A DNA stretch of 12,116 nt from UBA12088 sp964568345 (GTDB lineage: Bacteria; Patescibacteriota; Minisyncoccia; Phycocordibacterales; UBA12088), in the NCBI GenBank assembly GCA_964568345.1, contig CAZMPG010000032.1, positions 1 through 12,116 of the forward strand, given 5' to 3'. Below are positions 5,855 through 12,116 of this stretch, piece by piece; position 1 is the stretch's first letter, and the number at the start of each line of letters is the position of its first letter. The notes under the pieces were generated by a model. It was not told where the DNA came from, made no database searches, and saw only the letters and a list, made by a program, of their open reading frames with translations. The translations under genes were made by a program, and so were the position numbers.

Positions 5855-6778
5855 ATGCCCACCCTCCTCCTTGCAGCCGTGATAGCAAATACTGTGCAAC
5901 CCACTGAATTGACGGGATGGAGTGGATCATGGTCGCTCGGTGGCGCACTGGTTGCGGGAAGCGTGCTCTGCGTCATTCTCGGGCTCCTTGTGACGATACT
6001 CATGGTGCTCCTGCGTCGCCCAACCCACACCTCAGCCTCCTCCGAGGAGGTGCGTAGGGTCATTACTGCCGCCGAAAGCCGCGCGCGGGATATTGTCGCT
6101 GAGGCGGAAGCAGAGGCTCGGCGGGCGCGGCTCACCCTCGAAGAGGACCGCGTGCGGGCACTCTCCGAGGAAGGTGAGAGCATCGAGCGCTTCCTCGACG
6201 CCTACCGCACGAACCTCGATGCCGCCATCAAGGAGCTCGCGTACGGCATCGAGAAAGAGCACGCTCGGGTGACGAGCCACTTCGTGGAGTCGCTCCAGCG
6301 CATCGAGGGGCGTGTTTCGCAGAACGCCGAGGAAGCGCGGCAGAGCATGGACTCCTTCACGAAGCAGTCGAGCGCGCTCTTTGACCGTCTCTCCTACGAG
6401 ATCGAAAATGTCGAGAAGGGTATCCAGCACCTTGCGCTCGCGCTCGAGGAAGCGGCAGCGAACGAGTCGGGGAAGAATGCGGAGCTCGTCCGCGCGGAGA
6501 TGCGGAAGATCGGCGAGCAGACCGCCCAGGCGGTCCTCAAGGTTGCCGAGGGGCTCAATGCGTCGCTCCGGGTCAACCTCGAGAAGGAGTTTGCTTCGAT
6601 CACGGCGGAGCTCGTGGCGTACCGCGACGCGCGGGTGCGGCTCATCAACGAGCGTCTTCTCTCACTCATCGAGGAAACGGCGCAGATAGCGCTCCAGAAG
6701 GAGCTCCCCATGCAGGCACAAGCAGACCTCGTGTACCGCGCGCTCGAGGAAGCGAAAGAGCGAGGTTTCTTTGTGTAG
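5855..6778 (+). CDS. F-type ATPase subunit b-like stalk protein, extended
   Basis: Protein of 307 residues in the atpF position. A short N-terminal segment is followed by one membrane helix at about 29-53 and then a long, highly charged helical region rich in Ala, Glu and Arg (about 60-300), as expected for a coiled-coil peripheral stalk. The stretch VITAAESRARDIVAEAEAEA is typical of b subunits. Usual b proteins have about 150-180 residues, so this stalk is nearly double length. By analogy it would be the stator anchor that holds the alpha/beta head, through the delta-like subunit, to the membrane. Other coiled-coil proteins, such as RmuC-like ones, can look similar; the position between c-like and delta-like genes decides the call. 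The start is ATG 5855, 14 nt after the previous stop, without a Shine-Dalgarno. Confidence 0.75.
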   Translation: MPTLLLAAVIANTVQPTELTGWSGSWSLGGALVAGSVLCVILGLLVTILMVLLRRPTHTSASSEEVRRVITAAESRARDIVAEAEAEARRARLTLEEDRVRALSEEGESIERFLDAYRTNLDAAIKELAYGIEKEHARVTSHFVESLQRIEGRVSQNAEEARQSMDSFTKQSSALFDRLSYEIENVEKGIQHLALALEEAAANESGKNAELVRAEMRKIGEQTAQAVLKVAEGLNASLRVNLEKEFASITAELVAYRDARVRLINERLLSLIEETAQIALQKELPMQAQADLVYRALEEAKERGFFV

Positions 6779-6804
6779 TGCGGTAGCCCGCTTGGCACAG
6801 GCGT

Positions 6805-7320
6805 ATGCTCGTCAAGATCATCACCATCGTCCTCAAGAATACGTACACGACCGACGACCTCGTGGAGCGGCTCGGCGCTATGCGCCAGTACTACGGCGAC
6901 CTTGTCTTCCGTGAGAGGAAGCGGGAGCCGGGGAGGGCGGTAGTGGCGTGGGAGGGCTATGGGAGCTACACGCAGCAGGCGGTCACGGCATGGCACGAAG
7001 CGTTCCGTGCCGCGGGTATCGGGCCGCTCGTCGTCTACGAGGCGCTCGACGCCATCGAGCAGGAGCTCACCGGTGTCCCCTCAGTGGTGCTGTACGTACC
7101 AATACGCTTCGACCATGCTACCGAGGAAGGTTTTGGCCGCTGGTTCCGCGAGCATGTGCAGCCCAATATGCTCCTCACCATCCGCACGGATCCGCGGGCG
7201 GTCGGGGGCTGTAGCTTCTTCTGGGGAGGGCGGCACTTTGACCTCTCACTTCACTACTTCATGGAGCGGCGGCGTGCCGAGCTTACTGCGCTCCTTGCAC
7301 AGGAAGCCATACCTGTATGA
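6805..7320 (+). CDS. F-type ATPase subunit delta-like protein
   Basis: Protein of 171 residues in the atpH position, just before alpha. The C-terminal part resembles the delta/OSCP C-terminal domain: a beta strand VVLYVPIRF at about 94-102, a helix, then LLTIRTDPRAVGGCSFFWGG (about 123-142) with the Gly-Gly and FDLSLHYFMERRRAEL, comparable to the family pattern of a GG turn followed by a D-x-S and a final helix. The first 90 residues are not recognisable as the delta helical bundle. The length is normal for delta. Its role would be to join the b-like stalk to the head. The stop overlaps the alpha start as ATGA (7317-7320), so the two are translationally coupled. The call is moderate and rests on both context and the C-terminal pattern. 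Confidence 0.65.
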   Translation: MLVKIITIVLKNTYTTDDLVERLGAMRQYYGDLVFRERKREPGRAVVAWEGYGSYTQQAVTAWHEAFRAAGIGPLVVYEALDAIEQELTGVPSVVLYVPIRFDHATEEGFGRWFREHVQPNMLLTIRTDPRAVGGCSFFWGGRHFDLSLHYFMERRRAELTALLAQEAIPV

Positions 7321-8768
7321 TAGACCGCGATACACAGGTCGAGATGGGTATCGTCCGGGCGACGAAGCACTATCTCCTCTCCATCGAGGGGCTGCCGTCT
7401 GCGCGGGTGCACGACATCGTACTTGGTGAGGACGGGAGCCGGGCGCTCGTGACCTCGCTCTCGCATGATGCGGTGGAGGCCATCCTCCTCGACCGTACCG
7501 ACGTACGCCCGGGGCAGCGTTTTGAGCTCCGTACACAGGAAAACCAGATGGCGATTGGTCCGCACCTCTTCGGGCGCGTCATCAATGCCCTCGGTGACCC
7601 GCTCGATGGAAGGGGAGGGTTCCCCCCCAAGAACGCGCCGTTCGTGCTTGAGCGTGAGGCGGGCGGCCTCGTTTCCCGCGCCGCAATACATGAGCAGCTC
7701 GTGACCGGTTTCTCTATGATCGACACAGTGCTCCCCATCGGGAAGGGGCAGCGGCAGCTCCTCATGGGGCCGGTCCAGAGCGGCATCGACGTCTTCTGTC
7801 GCCAGGTGATGCGGAACCAGTTCGACGAGCGCATGGTCTGCATCTACGCGTCTATCGGGAAGCCGATGGCGTACATCGAGCGCCTCGCCCAGGGTCTCTT
7901 CCGGGACAGTCCGGCAGGGGGGCGCACGTGCGTCATTGCGAGCACTGCACACGACCCAACGCCACTCAACATCGTTGTGCCATCGGTGGCGCTCTACATC
8001 GCTGAGTGGTTCTGTGACGCGGGGCGAGACATACTGCTCGTGCTCGACGACCTCTACACGCACGCGAAGTACCTCCGCGAGCTCGGGCTCCTCGAGGGGC
8101 GGCTCCCTGGCCGTGAGTCGTACCCGGGCGATATCTTCTACCAGCAGGCACACCTCATCGAGCGGGCAGGGATTTTTGCCGGCAAAGGCAGCATCACACT
8201 CCTCCCGGTCCTCCAGACCGATCTTGAGAGCGCGACAGATCTCATTATGACGAACATCATGGGTACGACCGACGGGCATCTCTCCTTCTCGTCGGCGCTC
8301 TACTCGCAGGGCACCTTTCCTCCGGTCCTCGAGGAGGAGTCGGTGACCCGTGTGGGGAAGCACACCCAGAGCGTGGTGCAGAAGCAGCTCTCGACCGCGG
8401 TCATATCGCTCCTCACCGAGGCGAAAGAGCAGGAGCGCTTCTCACAATTCGGCACACAGCTCTCTGAAGCGACACGGGACTCGGTAGAGATGGGGCGGAT
8501 GGTGCGCGCGCTCCTCTCACAACCCTCGGATGTATACCTCGGCACCGCGGTACAGGCCATCCTCTTTGGCCTCGTCTTCACGAAGTTCTCGACCGGCAAG
8601 CAGAGCGACTTTTTCCGGCGGAACCGCGAGCCTCTCACCCAAGCTATCCAGATGCGCGCTGAGCTTACACCGCTCCGCGAGCAGGTCGCGACAGCCCCGA
8701 GCCTAGAGGTATTCCTCGCGGCCATCGAGAGCAACCTCAGTTTTTTTGAGCAAGTATGCCAGCAGTGA
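7317..8768 (+). CDS. atpA: F1-like ATPase alpha subunit with degenerate P-loop
   Basis: Protein of 483 residues, alpha type of the F1 head. The beta-barrel domain (about 8-75) is followed by FGRVINALGDPLDGRG at 85-100, IGKGQRQLLM at 141-150, and LDDLYTHAKYLREL with GRLPGRESYPGDIFY (about 243-275), the alpha-specific block. The Walker A site, normally GDRQTGKT, reads GPVQSGID at 151-158 (bases 7767-7790): the phosphate-binding Lys is Ile157 and the Thr is Asp158. The non-catalytic nucleotide site is therefore probably lost. The arginine finger that serves the beta catalytic site is kept as R345 in SVTRVG. The protein is somewhat shorter than standard alpha (about 500). Its start overlaps the delta-like stop, and its last 13 nt overlap the gamma start. 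Alpha rather than beta is certain from the motifs and the neighbouring true beta. Confidence 0.93.
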   Translation: MIDRDTQVEMGIVRATKHYLLSIEGLPSARVHDIVLGEDGSRALVTSLSHDAVEAILLDRTDVRPGQRFELRTQENQMAIGPHLFGRVINALGDPLDGRGGFPPKNAPFVLEREAGGLVSRAAIHEQLVTGFSMIDTVLPIGKGQRQLLMGPVQSGIDVFCRQVMRNQFDERMVCIYASIGKPMAYIERLAQGLFRDSPAGGRTCVIASTAHDPTPLNIVVPSVALYIAEWFCDAGRDILLVLDDLYTHAKYLRELGLLEGRLPGRESYPGDIFYQQAHLIERAGIFAGKGSITLLPVLQTDLESATDLIMTNIMGTTDGHLSFSSALYSQGTFPPVLEEESVTRVGKHTQSVVQKQLSTAVISLLTEAKEQERFSQFGTQLSEATRDSVEMGRMVRALLSQPSDVYLGTAVQAILFGLVFTKFSTGKQSDFFRRNREPLTQAIQMRAELTPLREQVATAPSLEVFLAAIESNLSFFEQVCQQ

Positions 8769-9619
8769 CCCAACAGCAGAAGCGTATTGAAGCGGTGCAG
8801 GCGGCGCGCGACATTACCGGCGCGCTGCGCGACATTGCTGCTATTGAGCTCAAGGGAGTGCGCGACCAATTCGAGCGCAATGCGCAGTTTTCCGAGGAGC
8901 TCAAGGACCTCTTTGGACTCGTCACGAGCATCGCAGAGAGTAGGGAGGGCAGGGTACCGCTCGCGGCGAGCCGAGATACGGTCCTCCACGTTGCGTACAC
9001 CACGAACCGCCACTTCTACGGATCGCTCAATCACAACGTGATGGCGACATTCGTGGCAGCGACGAACACCAAAGATCGCTGCCTCATCATCGGTGATACC
9101 GGTAAGCAGTACTGGCTCTCCCAAGCAAAAAAAAGACTTGAAGTATCGTTTATCTCGTTTTCAGGAGATATGCCGACCATGGAGGAGACACTTGCCTTTC
9201 TCGAACGTGTCGCCCCCTACACGCGGGTCAATGTTTTCTTCCCGAGCTTCGTGAGTGTATTTCGTCAGGAGATACGGACACTCGATATCACGTTTCGGCC
9301 AGCAAGAGTAGAGAAGAGTGCTGCCCGAAGTGCGGTCTCTGAGGAGACACTCCAGTACGTACTCGAGCCAGACATCAAGGAAATGCTTGCATTCTTCAAC
9401 ACGCAGGTCCGGTACGCGCTCTTTGAGCGTATGCTGCTTGAGACGCAGCTTTCTCGTATTGCTGCGCGCCTCGTGCATATGGACAGTGCTGACCAAAACG
9501 CACGATCCCTCCTCAACCGAGAGACGCGTGAGCTCCGGCGTGCGCTTGCTGCCAATTCGAGCCGGCGATTACTCGAGACACTTGTTGGCTTTTTACAATG
9601 GCACACCCATCGTGTATGA
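8756..9619 (+). CDS. atpG: F1-like ATPase gamma subunit (central shaft)
   Basis: Protein of 287 residues, normal gamma length. The N-terminal helix (QKRIEAVQAARDITGALRDI, from about residue 8) matches the gamma pattern of an RI..V....IT.A....A helix. A Rossmann-like middle part follows (about 75-200), then a C-terminal helix with SRIAARLVHMDSADQNARSL, which matches the family block of RM.AM..A..NA. In F1 the two terminal helices form the coiled coil that turns inside the alpha/beta ring and ends on the c-ring. Its presence means the cluster can rotate rather than only bind ATP. The gene overlaps alpha by 13 nt and its TGA overlaps a beta ATG (9616-9619). A run of eight A (9127-9134) lies in frame in the middle of the gene and could slip. 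Confidence 0.9.
   Translation: MPAVTQQQKRIEAVQAARDITGALRDIAAIELKGVRDQFERNAQFSEELKDLFGLVTSIAESREGRVPLAASRDTVLHVAYTTNRHFYGSLNHNVMATFVAATNTKDRCLIIGDTGKQYWLSQAKKRLEVSFISFSGDMPTMEETLAFLERVAPYTRVNVFFPSFVSVFRQEIRTLDITFRPARVEKSAARSAVSEETLQYVLEPDIKEMLAFFNTQVRYALFERMLLETQLSRIAARLVHMDSADQNARSLLNRETRELRRALAANSSRRLLETLVGFLQWHTHRV
9151..9170. repeat. Short TATCTC/GAGATA hairpin inside gamma gene
   Basis: TATCTC (9151-9156) and GAGATA (9165-9170) form a 6-bp inverted repeat with an 8-nt loop. The arms are the same as in the stronger hairpins at 1810-1837 and 11278-11301. Taken alone it could be chance. Confidence 0.3.
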
Positions 9620-11004
9620 ACGAGACTCTTGCTACAGAACGCCCAGTCGGGCGGATCCGTGACCTCGTGGGCCAGGTAGCCACCGTGGTGTGCGATGGGC
9701 AGTATCGTCCACCGCTTCGCGAGCTCCTCTACACGGAGCGCGATGCGGGCGTGCGCCTCGAGGCGTACGCATACGAGAATGATCGTGTGCTGCGATGTCT
9801 CCTCCTCTCCTCGTACACCGCTCTCGTGCGGGGCGATCGAGTGTTCTCGACCGGGCAAGAAATAACGGTCCCCGCGGGCGACGCTGTGCTTGGGCGGGTT
9901 ATTGACCTTTTCGGCGCGCCGGAAGATGGGCGAGGTGCCCTCGAAACGACCCTCTGGCGCTCTATACACCGCCACGAGGCGCGCCACAGCTACAGCGTGC
10001 GGGTGAGTCACGATCTCGTTGAGACGGGTATCAAGGCGATAGATTTCTTCACCCCCATAGAGCGGGGAGGCAAGATTCTCCTCGTTGGCGGAGCGGGGGT
10101 CGGGAAAACGGTGCTCATGAACGAAATGCTTCAGGGGCTCATCAGTCACCATGCCGGTGTGTCCATTTTTGCGGGAATTGGCGAACGTACTCGCGAGGGG
10201 CATGAACTGTGGAGTTGGCTCCAGAAAAACAACCTCATGCAGCGGGCAATTCTCGTGCTTGGCAATATTCACAAGAATGCAGCAGTGCGCTTCCGTACCG
10301 CAGCTGCCGCGAGCGCGCTTGCCGAGTATTACCGAGACGAAAAGCAGCAGGATGTGCTCTTTTTCCTCGACAACGTGTACCGCTTCCTCCAGGCGGGGAG
10401 CGAGCTCTCAACGCTTGCAACGGAAATCCCCTCAGAGTTTGGCTACCAGCCGACACTCCAGTCAGAAATTGCTCAGTTTGAGAGCCGGCTTGCGAGCACC
10501 GAGCATGCGAGCGTGACCTCCGTACAGACGCTCTACCTCCCCGCAGACGATGTGTCGGATCCGAGCATCGCCGCTACGATCCCGCATGTTGATTCTGTCG
10601 TTATTCTAAGCCGCACCATCGCGCAACAGGGCCGGCTCCCCGCAATAGACTACACGAGGTCGCGGAGCACCCTCCTCAATCCCGAGAGTATCGGCGATGA
10701 GCACTACAAGACGGTGACCGAGGCATCCGACCTCCTCCATCGACGTGAGGCACTCGAGCGTATCGTCGCCATTGTGGGGCGTGATGAGCTTTCTCCAGAA
10801 AATAGGGTTATTTTCGACCGTGGGCAGAAGATCCTCAACTACCTCACTCAGCCGTTCTTCACGGCGGAAGTACAGACTGGCCGTCCTGGGGTGTTCGTGC
10901 CGCGGAAGCAGACGATCGCCGATATCAGGAGCATTCTTTCAGGAGATATGGACAAGACGCCTGCCGCAGCACTCCTCTTCCGTGGGGCGTTGCGGGAACG
11001 GTAG
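9616..11004 (+). CDS. atpD: F1-like ATPase beta subunit, catalytic
   Basis: Catalytic subunit, 462 residues from ATG 9616. Walker A GGAGVGKT is intact at 158-165. GIGERTREGHE (187-197) carries the catalytic Glu190. Walker B is LFFLD with Asp252, followed by the beta block NVYRFLQAGSE. EFGYQPTL, LPADDVSDP (308-316) and the DELSEED-like segment RDELSPEN (389-396), which contacts gamma, are all present. ATP hydrolysis is therefore expected. One oddity: the beta block normally reading GQMNEPPGxR reads GNIHKNAAVR (216-225). The ATGA at 9616-9619 overlaps the gamma stop in the same way as the delta/alpha junction; ATG 9598 is an in-frame alternative giving six more residues. V/A-type, flagellar FliI and Rho relatives are excluded by the F1-beta blocks and the neighbouring gamma and epsilon. 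Confidence 0.95.
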   Translation: MNETLATERPVGRIRDLVGQVATVVCDGQYRPPLRELLYTERDAGVRLEAYAYENDRVLRCLLLSSYTALVRGDRVFSTGQEITVPAGDAVLGRVIDLFGAPEDGRGALETTLWRSIHRHEARHSYSVRVSHDLVETGIKAIDFFTPIERGGKILLVGGAGVGKTVLMNEMLQGLISHHAGVSIFAGIGERTREGHELWSWLQKNNLMQRAILVLGNIHKNAAVRFRTAAAASALAEYYRDEKQQDVLFFLDNVYRFLQAGSELSTLATEIPSEFGYQPTLQSEIAQFESRLASTEHASVTSVQTLYLPADDVSDPSIAATIPHVDSVVILSRTIAQQGRLPAIDYTRSRSTLLNPESIGDEHYKTVTEASDLLHRREALERIVAIVGRDELSPENRVIFDRGQKILNYLTQPFFTAEVQTGRPGVFVPRKQTIADIRSILSGDMDKTPAAALLFRGALRER

Positions 11005-11005
11005 T

Positions 11006-11272
11006 ATGGGAAGTGTCGACGAAACAAGGTTATTTGTACGGATAAGTAAGGCAACCCAGCTCGTATGGGAGGGAATGGCCGCTGCCGTTTCCTCGAAGAA
11101 CTCCCAAGGGCCCTTTGATGTACTTCCCATGCACACCAACTTTATTACCCTCATCCAGGGACACCCCATCGTTGTCACTGGCCTCGATGGGAGCAAGCAG
11201 GAGTATCAGTTCAAGCAGACGGTTCTCTATAACAAAGACAACGAGGTCAAAATCTTTGCGGACATTGCGTAG
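11006..11272 (+). CDS. atpC: F1-like ATPase epsilon subunit, N-terminal domain only
   Basis: Protein of 88 residues in the atpC position, with its ATG one base after the beta stop. The sequence follows the epsilon beta-sandwich: LFVRISKATQLVWEG at 9-23, GPFDVLPMHTNFITLI at 35-50 (standard epsilon has GxxGILPGHAPFIxxL), and a last strand VKIFADIA. Full epsilon proteins have about 130-140 residues with a C-terminal two-helix hairpin that can inhibit hydrolysis. That part is absent, and the gene stops right after the beta domain. By analogy it would join gamma to the membrane rotor. The same frame stays open upstream into beta as far as 10745, but the family start fits 11006. Confidence 0.82.
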   Translation: MGSVDETRLFVRISKATQLVWEGMAAAVSSKNSQGPFDVLPMHTNFITLIQGHPIVVTGLDGSKQEYQFKQTVLYNKDNEVKIFADIA

Positions 11273-11277
11273 CGTAC

Positions 11278-11317
11278 TATATCTCTTTATAACGAGATAT
11301 ATACATATAAATATGTA
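11278..11317 (+). terminator. Two AT-rich hairpins ending the ATPase cluster
   Basis: TATATCTC (11278-11285) pairs perfectly with GAGATATA (11294-11301) around an 8-nt loop, and TACATAT (11302-11308) pairs with ATATGTA (11311-11317). They begin 5 nt after the epsilon stop. There is no T run, so they may be RNA-stability elements rather than a terminator. The first shares arms with the hairpin inside obg. Confidence 0.4.
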
Positions 11318-11483
11318 GGATTCTACGTGCAGAGCGTGCACTTGTTGGTAGTTGCGAGACCTCCCAGTTATTAGTGTTCCTTGTGTGGCCTCACAACCCT
11401 CGGTTGTCCATCTTTACGACCGCAATCGAAGCAGGAAGTAGATCTTTGGTGCATGTACCTTTTTTAAACCACAACTTGCGTAG

Positions 11484-11600
11484 TCCTGGACTGCTTCGCC
11501 TGCGGTCATCCCCGCCACAGGTAGGAGCTCGCAATGAGAGAGCCCTAATCGCTTATATCCTCTACATATCACTGCGAGCCACAGCAAAGCGGTCCATGGC
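11484..11600. repeat. Degraded dispersed repeat fragments
   Basis: GGACTGCTTC (11488-11497), CCCGCCACAGG (11511-11521) and GCTCGCAATGA (11527-11537) appear in the same order as in the right arm of the repeat at 641-675, but interrupted. A further half-element in the opposite sense, TGCGAGCCACAGCAAAGCGG, follows at about 11573-11592. They look like diverged copies of the family at 506-671. Confidence 0.55.
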
Positions 11601-11872
11601 TCCAGGGTGTTTCTCTATTACAGTGAACATGGTCGTGGAGTACTTCACCCTGCCTCTGGCCGGTACCCTCACGGGCGTAGCATAGCAATAACTGCAACGC
11701 CGAAAGACATGTGGGGTGTGGGCAGACGCGAGACTATACGAAACGGTTTACTCAAAGATGGCACCCAAGGTTCTATTGCGGTGGAGGGTCTGCGGCGGAA
11801 GTCTTTCATCATCTATGAGTCTTTTTATATAATCGTATGTAAGGCTAGTTTCCGGACTGATCTGTGCTGCAA

Positions 11873-11903
11873 TTGACACGAAATAATTTATATAACGTAT
11901 AGT
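11873..11903 (+). promoter_or_regulatory. Promoter candidate upstream of last gene
   Basis: A consensus TTGACA at 11873-11878 is followed after 19 nt by TATAGT at 11898-11903 (spacing 2 nt longer than ideal); TATAAC at 11891-11896 is closer but too near. A second -10-like box, TATACT, lies at 11946-11951, nearer to the gene. Either could serve the partial gene at 11963. Confidence 0.4.
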
Positions 11904-11962
11904 TTTTTCCACAGGTAACACTTCGTCCAACACCACACCACCCGGTATACTTAGGAGTATCC

Positions 11963-12116
11963 GTGGGGGATGTTCTGTGCATGTTTGATGAACTGCTCAT
12001 TGGTGGCGAGGTGTGGGTAACCACGCGACGGGCCGCATCGTCTTGCGGCATCGCGCCTACGTACATCACCAAGCTCTGCCGCTCCGGCGACCTCATCGCT
12101 CGGAAGCAAGATGGTG
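11963..12116 (+). CDS. Partial gene with helix-turn-helix start, cut by window end
   Basis: An open frame runs from GTG 11963 to the window edge without a stop. It reads GGEVWVTTRRAASSCGIAPT, then YITKLCRSGDLIARKQDG, which aligns without gaps to the HTH of the 3796 protein (shared V, RAA, Y, L, R-G, L-AR positions). It is therefore probably another MerR/excisionase-like HTH protein of the same family; whether it also ends in a membrane anchor cannot be seen. Start: GTG 11963 has AGGAG at 11953-11957 with a 5-nt gap, and gives the same distance to the HTH (19 residues to the conserved Val) as in the 3796 protein. ATG 11981 is the alternative. At least the first 51 residues are in the window. 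Confidence 0.75.
   Translation, partial: MGDVLCMFDELLIGGEVWVTTRRAASSCGIAPTYITKLCRSGDLIARKQDG

Larger units (their letters stand above)
11273..11962. other. 690-nt region without a supported gene
   Basis: I see no convincing gene, tRNA or other RNA here. The open frames in it (for example 11374-11685 and 11607-11876) have no protein-like composition and overlap repeat fragments. The region holds two AT-rich hairpins directly after epsilon, remains of the dispersed repeat family at 11484-11600, a T5 run after 11820, and a promoter-like sequence at 11873-11903 that faces the last gene. It is more AT-rich than the ATPase genes. Confidence 0.5.

Noticed and set aside
7254..8363. Long antisense open frame of 369 codons across the alpha gene
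   Set aside because: It mirrors the codon pattern of the GC-rich alpha gene, has no recognisable family and overlaps a gene of certain identity. The 335-codon antisense frame at 9265-10272 is rejected for the same reason.
9598..9615. ATG 9598 as the beta start
   Set aside because: It is possible, but the ATGA overlap at 9616-9619 copies the delta/alpha junction and gives a more usual beta N-terminus; kept only as an alternative.
4956..11272. V/A-type, N-ATPase or flagellar/type III secretion ATPase
   Set aside because: Recognisable F-type gamma and epsilon, a delta-like protein and the alpha/beta pair in c-b-delta-alpha-gamma-beta-epsilon order fit the F type. N-ATPase operons have a different gene order and carry subunits a, Q and R. 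FliI-type systems have one ATPase subunit only.
11374..11685. Open frame of 103 codons after the ATPase cluster
   Set aside because: It runs through repeat fragments, has no recognisable domain and no start signals.
1..12116. Recoded TGA (Gracilibacteria code), CRISPR array, insertion sequence or tRNA gene
   Set aside because: Conserved genes end correctly at TGA and no in-frame TGA interrupts them. I saw no regularly spaced repeats, no transposase and no T-arm-like sequence in the gene-free parts.

Overview
The window looks like a piece of a Candidate Phyla Radiation (Patescibacteria, Parcubacteria-like) chromosome of moderately high GC. Reasons: the Obg GTPase ends after its G domain, genes are tightly packed with several 4-nt or 13-nt overlaps, Shine-Dalgarno sequences are mostly absent, and several genes start a few bases after a TATACT-type -10 box, which suggests leaderless messages. 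TGA is used as a stop (delta-like, alpha-like and gamma-like genes), so this is not the code-25 Gracilibacteria/Absconditabacteria type. The phylum call is an inference. All supported genes are on the + strand.

Layout. 1-755: no firm gene; a possible small transcription unit ends in a very strong UUCG-loop terminator (292-329), followed by inverted dispersed repeats (506-671). 756-2081: a small 4-TM phage-holin-IV-like membrane protein and, 3 nt downstream, obg. 2082-2314: intergenic, with another dispersed inverted repeat. 2315-3730: gatB. 3796-4797: a protein with an N-terminal helix-turn-helix, an acidic disordered middle and a C-terminal membrane anchor. 4956-11272: a seven-gene cluster in the order c-like, b-like, delta-like, alpha, gamma, beta, epsilon. 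11273-11962: gene-free, with AT-rich hairpins and repeat fragments. 11963-12116: start of a second gene with the same HTH domain, cut by the window edge.

The striking part is the 4956-11272 cluster. It keeps the textbook atp operon order but has no subunit a. Its c-like protein is a fusion: signal peptide, an extracytoplasmic domain of about 150 residues, a linker, then a c-type hairpin with the conserved RNP loop but Ile where the ion-binding Asp/Glu belongs. The alpha-like subunit has lost its P-loop Lys and Thr but keeps the arginine finger. The beta subunit keeps Walker A, Walker B, the catalytic Glu and a DELSEED-like segment. The b-like subunit is nearly double length and epsilon lacks its C-terminal helical hairpin. 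The simplest reading is an ATP-hydrolysing F1-like rotary motor that is not coupled to ions and that may instead turn or strain an extracytoplasmic crown carried by its membrane rotor. The loss of ion-coupling residues is read directly from the sequence; the mechanical role is inference. F1-like ATPases without a normal F0 are known in mycoplasmas, but this arrangement looks different.

How the genes may fit together: the membrane-anchored HTH protein sits just upstream of the ATPase cluster and a relative sits downstream, so the cluster is flanked by members of one regulator-like family. Obg and GatB are ordinary housekeeping genes for ribosome assembly and tRNA-Gln/Asn amidation.
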